Source: Mailhella sp. (GTDB lineage: Bacteria; Desulfobacterota; Desulfovibrionia; Desulfovibrionales; Desulfovibrionaceae). Taken from it: a stretch of DNA of 10,366 bases. Within the stretch, counting starts at the first letter, position 1. Each line of letters begins with the position of its first letter. The stretch covers positions 1 to 10,366 of the forward strand of contig JAKSQA010000019.1 of the NCBI GenBank assembly GCA_024404335.1. Direction: 5' to 3'. Below, one piece after another: positions 7,164-10,366 of the stretch. A program made the position numbers and the translations under genes. The notes under the pieces were generated by a model. It made no database searches and had not been told where the DNA came from. It was given only the letters and a program-made list of their open reading frames with translations.

Positions 7164-8144
7164 CAGGCTCCAGAAAAAAATCTTGGCTTTGATCTTGTCC
7201 GTGTAACGGAATCCGCAGCTCTTTCCGCCGCCCGCTGGCTTGGCAAGGGCGCCAAGGAAGACGGAGACGGCGCTGCCGTAGACGCCATGCGTCTTTCCTT
7301 TGATTCCCTAAGCGTCAAGGGCAGGGTCATCATCGGCGAAGGCGCCAAGGACGAAGCCCCTATGCTGTATAACGGCGAGGAAGTAGGCGACGGCACGGGC
7401 CCTGCCATCGACATCGCGGTCGACCCTGTTGAAGGCACGAATCTTCTCGCTCTGGGCAGGCCGAACGCCATTGCCGTCATCGGAGCCTGCAAGGCAGGCT
7501 ACATGTATAACCCCGGCTCAAGCTACTATATGAAGAAGCTTGTCGTCGGCCGCGAGGCCCGCGATGTGGTCGACATAGACGCTCCTGTCGCCGACAACCT
7601 GCATGCTGTGGCACATGCTCTCGGCAAGGACATCAATGACCTCGTCGTCTTCGTCCTTGACAAGCCCCGCCATAAGGAGCTCATTGCCGAGATCCGCAAA
7701 ACCGGTGCACGGATCACCCTCCATACCGACGGCGACGTGGCCGGATCGCTTATGGTCGCCGACCCCGCTACTGACGTTGACATTATGATGGGTACCGGAG
7801 GCACGCCTGAGGGCGTCATCTCCGCCTGCGCGATCAAGGGTGTCGGCGGGCAGATTTTCGGACGTTTCGACCCTCAGTCCGATGCGGAGAGAAAGGCGAT
7901 GCAGGCCGAAGGCACCAGGCTTGACGAAATCCTCACCGTGGATTCCATCATCCGTGCCGACGATGCGTTCTTCGCCGCAACAGGCATATCCGGCGGGACA
8001 TTCCTGGGTGGAGTAAGCTACACTGGCCGCGGCGCAGTCACTCATTCGCTCGTCATCCGCGCCAAAACGGGTACATTCCGCTACATCGAATCTCACCATA
8101 ACTGGGAACGGCTGATGAAGTTCAGTTCCGTCCGCTACGACTGA
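7161..8144 (+). CDS. glpX: Class II fructose-1,6-bisphosphatase
   Basis: Hydrolyses fructose 1,6-bisphosphate to fructose 6-phosphate and phosphate, the committed step of gluconeogenesis, using Mn/Mg. The 327 residues match the GlpX family (E. coli about 336). Visible motifs are LGKGAKEDGDGAAVDAMR near the N-terminus, IIGEGAKDEAPMLYNGEEVG, DPVEGT at 88-93 with metal ligands Asp88 and Glu91, LHTDGDVAGSL, and GTGGTPEGVISA with Glu217, the counterpart of the metal-binding Glu213 of E. coli. The tail GAVTHSLVIRAKTGTFRYIESHHNW is also typical. It lies between the Smr gene and fabD, with no glycerol genes nearby, so the role is central carbon rather than the glpFKX operon. A candidate promoter lies about 55 bases upstream. 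TGA is followed directly by a second stop, TAG. Confidence 0.96.
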   Translation: MQAPEKNLGFDLVRVTESAALSAARWLGKGAKEDGDGAAVDAMRLSFDSLSVKGRVIIGEGAKDEAPMLYNGEEVGDGTGPAIDIAVDPVEGTNLLALGRPNAIAVIGACKAGYMYNPGSSYYMKKLVVGREARDVVDIDAPVADNLHAVAHALGKDINDLVVFVLDKPRHKELIAEIRKTGARITLHTDGDVAGSLMVADPATDVDIMMGTGGTPEGVISACAIKGVGGQIFGRFDPQSDAERKAMQAEGTRLDEILTVDSIIRADDAFFAATGISGGTFLGGVSYTGRGAVTHSLVIRAKTGTFRYIESHHNWERLMKFSSVRYD

Positions 8145-8164
8145 TAGCAGCCGCCGCAGGAGTG

Positions 8165-8212
8165 CCCGCGGAATCTCTCACGGCCCGCTGCACACCGTGT
8201 CTGCTCCGCGGG
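8165..8212 (+). terminator. Nested inverted repeat between glpX and fabD, possible terminator or leader fold
   Basis: CCCGCGGA (8165-8172) pairs perfectly with TCCGCGGG (8205-8212). Inside it, CACGG (8179-8183) pairs with CCGTG (8195-8199) around an 11-base loop. A run of six T (8224-8229) follows 11 bases after the outer stem, which is farther than in a classical intrinsic terminator. It could end the glpX transcript in part or fold the fabD leader. No convincing promoter is visible between it and fabD. Confidence 0.4.
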
Positions 8213-8249
8213 TATCTGAAGTCTTTTTTCCCATCAAAGGAGTATAGGA

Positions 8250-9209
8250 ATGTCCGTCGATAAAACCGCTATTCTATTCCCCGGTCAGGGAGCCCAGGCC
8301 TTTGGAATGGGCCGGGCGCTTGCCGAATCCGATTCCGACATCATGGACCTGTGGAAGAAGGCAGAAAAAATCAGCTCCTTGCCTCTGCGCGAAATCTACT
8401 GGGAAAGCGATGATAATAATCTGATGGCCGAAACCCGCAACCTGCAGCCCGCCATCACCGTCGTCAACACCTCTCTCTGGCTTACAAGCGCCGGCAAAGT
8501 GACTCCTGCCGCGGCCGCCGGACACAGCCTGGGCGAGTTCAGCGCCCTTGCTGCAGCAAAAGTGCTCGACATAGACAGCGTGCTGGAACTCGTCTCCCTC
8601 CGGGGCAGACTTATGTCCGAGGTCGATCCTGACCACCTGGGCACGATGTGCGCTCTCATCCGCGTAACCCAGGAACAGGTTGAGGCTGTCGTCAAGGAAA
8701 TCGCCGAACAGTCCGGGAAGCTTGTCAGGCTTGCCAATAAGAACACTCCGGTGCAGTTCGTCATCAGCGGCCACAGGGATGCCGTGCTTGAAGCCGCTGA
8801 AAAGATAAAGGATGCCGCACCACGCTCAAAGGCCGTCCCGCTCGCCGTGAGCGGTGCGTTCCATACTCCGATGATGGCTGAAGCCGCAGCGGAATTCACG
8901 CGCCTGCTCGACAGCAAGGACTGGCATGATGCGGCCTTCCCCATCTACTGCAATGTAAACGGCGCCCCGCTTACCGCAGCGGAAGAGCTGCGGAGCGTGA
9001 TGCGCAGACAGATGACATCCTCGGTCTGCTGGATTGAGACTGTTGCAAACCAGTGGCGCGATGGAGTGAGACGCTGGATAGAGTTCGGTCCTCAGGGAGT
9101 CCTCACCAGAATGGTCCGCCCGATCCTTACGGGTGAAGGGGCTGCCGATGGCAGCTATGCGACCGTCCATATTCCGAACAAAGAAGCTTTGGAAGCATTC
9201 GAAGGATAA
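8250..9209 (+). CDS. fabD: Malonyl-CoA:acyl carrier protein transacylase
   Basis: Moves malonyl from CoA to ACP, supplying the extender unit for type II fatty acid synthesis in the cytoplasm. GQGAQ is at 12-16. The nucleophile elbow is GHSLGE with Ser93. Arg118 (SLRGRL) is the carboxylate-binding Arg, and His205 in SGAFHTPMM is the catalytic His. The C-terminal block is WIEFGPQGVLTRM. The 319 residues are normal (E. coli about 309). At the position of E. coli Gln250 (in a VQW context; Arg in many homologs) this protein has Cys260 in SSVCW. AAGGAG at 8237-8242 precedes ATG 8250 by seven bases. The gene is not in a fab cluster within this window; glpX is upstream and argS starts 3 nt after its stop, so it is co-transcribed with argS. 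Confidence 0.96.
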   Translation: MSVDKTAILFPGQGAQAFGMGRALAESDSDIMDLWKKAEKISSLPLREIYWESDDNNLMAETRNLQPAITVVNTSLWLTSAGKVTPAAAAGHSLGEFSALAAAKVLDIDSVLELVSLRGRLMSEVDPDHLGTMCALIRVTQEQVEAVVKEIAEQSGKLVRLANKNTPVQFVISGHRDAVLEAAEKIKDAAPRSKAVPLAVSGAFHTPMMAEAAAEFTRLLDSKDWHDAAFPIYCNVNGAPLTAAEELRSVMRRQMTSSVCWIETVANQWRDGVRRWIEFGPQGVLTRMVRPILTGEGAADGSYATVHIPNKEALEAFEG

Positions 9210-9212
9210 ACG

Positions 9213-10366
9213 ATGAAAGCTATGCTTATCATGGAAAAGGCTCCGCGGGAGATCGTCTCCGCGGAGGGCTGGCAGTGGCCCGCCAAGGCCGTACTTGAAA
9301 AGCCAAGGGAAGCCGGTCACGGCGACCTCGCCACGAACCTTGCCATGGTCCTTTCCAAACAGGCGAAGTGCGCCCCCAGGGCCGTTGCGGACAAGCTCAT
9401 CGCGGCAATAGGCGAAAAGCTGAACGGAATCGTCACCTGCGAAGTCGCCGGCCCGGGATTCATCAACTTCACATTCGCCCCCTCATTCTGGCAGGAAGCG
9501 GTGAGTGAGATAGAGGAGCAGGGCGCCCGCTTCGGCTCTTCCGACAATGGAACGGGAAGGCGCATCGTAGTGGAATATGTCTCGGCGAATCCGACCGGCC
9601 CTCTCCACATCGGACATGGCCGCGGCGCGGCCGTCGGCGACTCTCTTACCAGGCTCCTCCGCTTTGCCGGCTATTCCGTCTCTACCGAATACTACATCAA
9701 CGATGCAGGCCGCCAGATGCGCCTTCTCGGAGATTCGGTCTATCTGCGTATGCGGGAAATCTGCAATCTGCCCGTAGTATATCCCGAAGACCCCAAGGGA
9801 TGGTATCACGGTGACTACATCCGTGATATCGCTCGTGAAATGCTCGACCGTGATCCATCGCTCCCTCAGCGTGAAGAGGCCGAAGCGAAAAACCTGTGCT
9901 ACGAGTATGCCTGTGCAACCATTCCTGCCGGTAGCAAGGAAGACCTTAACGAATTCCGCGTCGAGCACCAGGTATGGTTCTCCGCGAAGAGCCTTGTCGA
10001 TGCGGGCAAAGTTGAGGAAGCATTCGACAAGCTCCGTTCGATGGGGCTCGTGTACGACAAAGACGGCGCCATCTGGCTCGCGACTGAGCAGTTCGGTGAC
10101 GACAAGGACCGCGTACTCAGGAAAAGCGACGGATACCTCACATACTTCGCCTCAGACATCGCCTACCATGCCGATAAGTTCGGGCGCGGATTCGATGAGT
10201 GCATCGACGTATGGGGTGCGGACCATCACGGATATATCCCGCGCATGAAAGCCGCTATCACATGTATGCAGCATGACCCGGAAAATGACTTCCATGTCGT
10301 GCTGATCCAGCTTGTGAACCTGATGCGGGCCGGCGAACCGGTAGCCATGTCCACCCGTTCCGGAGA
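9213..10366 (+). CDS. argS: Arginyl-tRNA synthetase, 3' end missing
   Basis: Charges tRNA-Arg with arginine using ATP. The frame is open to the right edge, giving 384 complete codons of a protein usually near 550 residues, so part of the C-terminal anticodon-binding domain is missing. Residues 1-90 form the ArgS-specific N-terminal domain (KPREAGHGDLATNLAMVLSK). The class I core holds VEYVSANPTGPLHIGHGRGA, with HIGH at 132-135, then YYINDAGRQM, and SDIAYHADKF followed by VWGADHHGYIPRM. The KMSKS-equivalent near the edge reads AMSTRSG from residue 378, with Ala where the first Lys would be; ArgS proteins are known to vary here. ATG 9213 is preferred over ATGs at 9222 and 9231 because AAGGA (9202-9206) is correctly spaced before it. 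That ribosome site overlaps the end of fabD, implying coupled translation. Confidence 0.96.
   Translation, partial: MKAMLIMEKAPREIVSAEGWQWPAKAVLEKPREAGHGDLATNLAMVLSKQAKCAPRAVADKLIAAIGEKLNGIVTCEVAGPGFINFTFAPSFWQEAVSEIEEQGARFGSSDNGTGRRIVVEYVSANPTGPLHIGHGRGAAVGDSLTRLLRFAGYSVSTEYYINDAGRQMRLLGDSVYLRMREICNLPVVYPEDPKGWYHGDYIRDIAREMLDRDPSLPQREEAEAKNLCYEYACATIPAGSKEDLNEFRVEHQVWFSAKSLVDAGKVEEAFDKLRSMGLVYDKDGAIWLATEQFGDDKDRVLRKSDGYLTYFASDIAYHADKFGRGFDECIDVWGADHHGYIPRMKAAITCMQHDPENDFHVVLIQLVNLMRAGEPVAMSTRSG
9241..9266 (+). repeat. Perfect 8-bp hairpin in the first codons of argS
   Basis: CTCCGCGG (9241-9248) and CCGCGGAG (9259-9266) are perfect inverted copies with a 10-base loop, beginning 28 bases after the argS start. 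The ten bases from 9240 (GCTCCGCGGG) are identical to 8203-8212 in the fabD leader. It is coding sequence (PREIVSAE), so structure may be incidental or may tune early translation. Confidence 0.45.

Noticed and set aside
1..10366. Mobile element, CRISPR array, toxin-antitoxin or phage-defence island
   Set aside because: All genes are recognisable housekeeping families on one strand with short gaps; no transposase, integrase, regular repeat array or terminal inverted repeats were seen.

Overview
The window is a densely packed, GC-rich bacterial chromosomal segment in which every recognisable gene is on the + strand. The order is: NlpC/P60 cell-wall hydrolase (cut at the left edge), mtaB, yicC (interrupted by a stop), gmk, recJ, an Smr-domain gene, glpX, fabD, and argS (cut at the right edge). 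Protein style and gene content suggest a sulfate-reducer-type Desulfobacterota, probably Desulfovibrionaceae. The pointers are the hydrolase with SH3 domains before the catalytic domain, a long Smr protein and a class II fructose bisphosphatase. This placement is inference, since no 16S or other decisive marker is present.

Left part (1-2526): the hydrolase and mtaB are fused by a TGATG stop/start overlap, so a peptidoglycan enzyme and a tRNA-37 methylthiotransferase share a transcript. Middle (2589-5875): yicC, gmk and recJ follow with short gaps, as an RNA/nucleotide/DNA maintenance block. The gmk to recJ gap is 13 nt. Right part (5946-10366): the Smr gene, then glpX behind a candidate promoter, then fabD behind a nested inverted repeat, then argS only 3 nt after fabD. 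No stretch longer than about 120 bases lacks a gene. No tRNA, rRNA, CRISPR, insertion sequence or phage signature was seen.

The main oddity is yicC. Its two halves lie in exactly the same reading frame and together make a protein of normal family length, but an in-frame TAG sits between them at 3117-3119. It may be a young nonsense mutation, a sequencing error or a readthrough site. The normally conserved QEMNRE-type stretch downstream is also altered, which leans towards loss of constraint. The rest is ordinary housekeeping content. I found no convincing undescribed multi-gene system.
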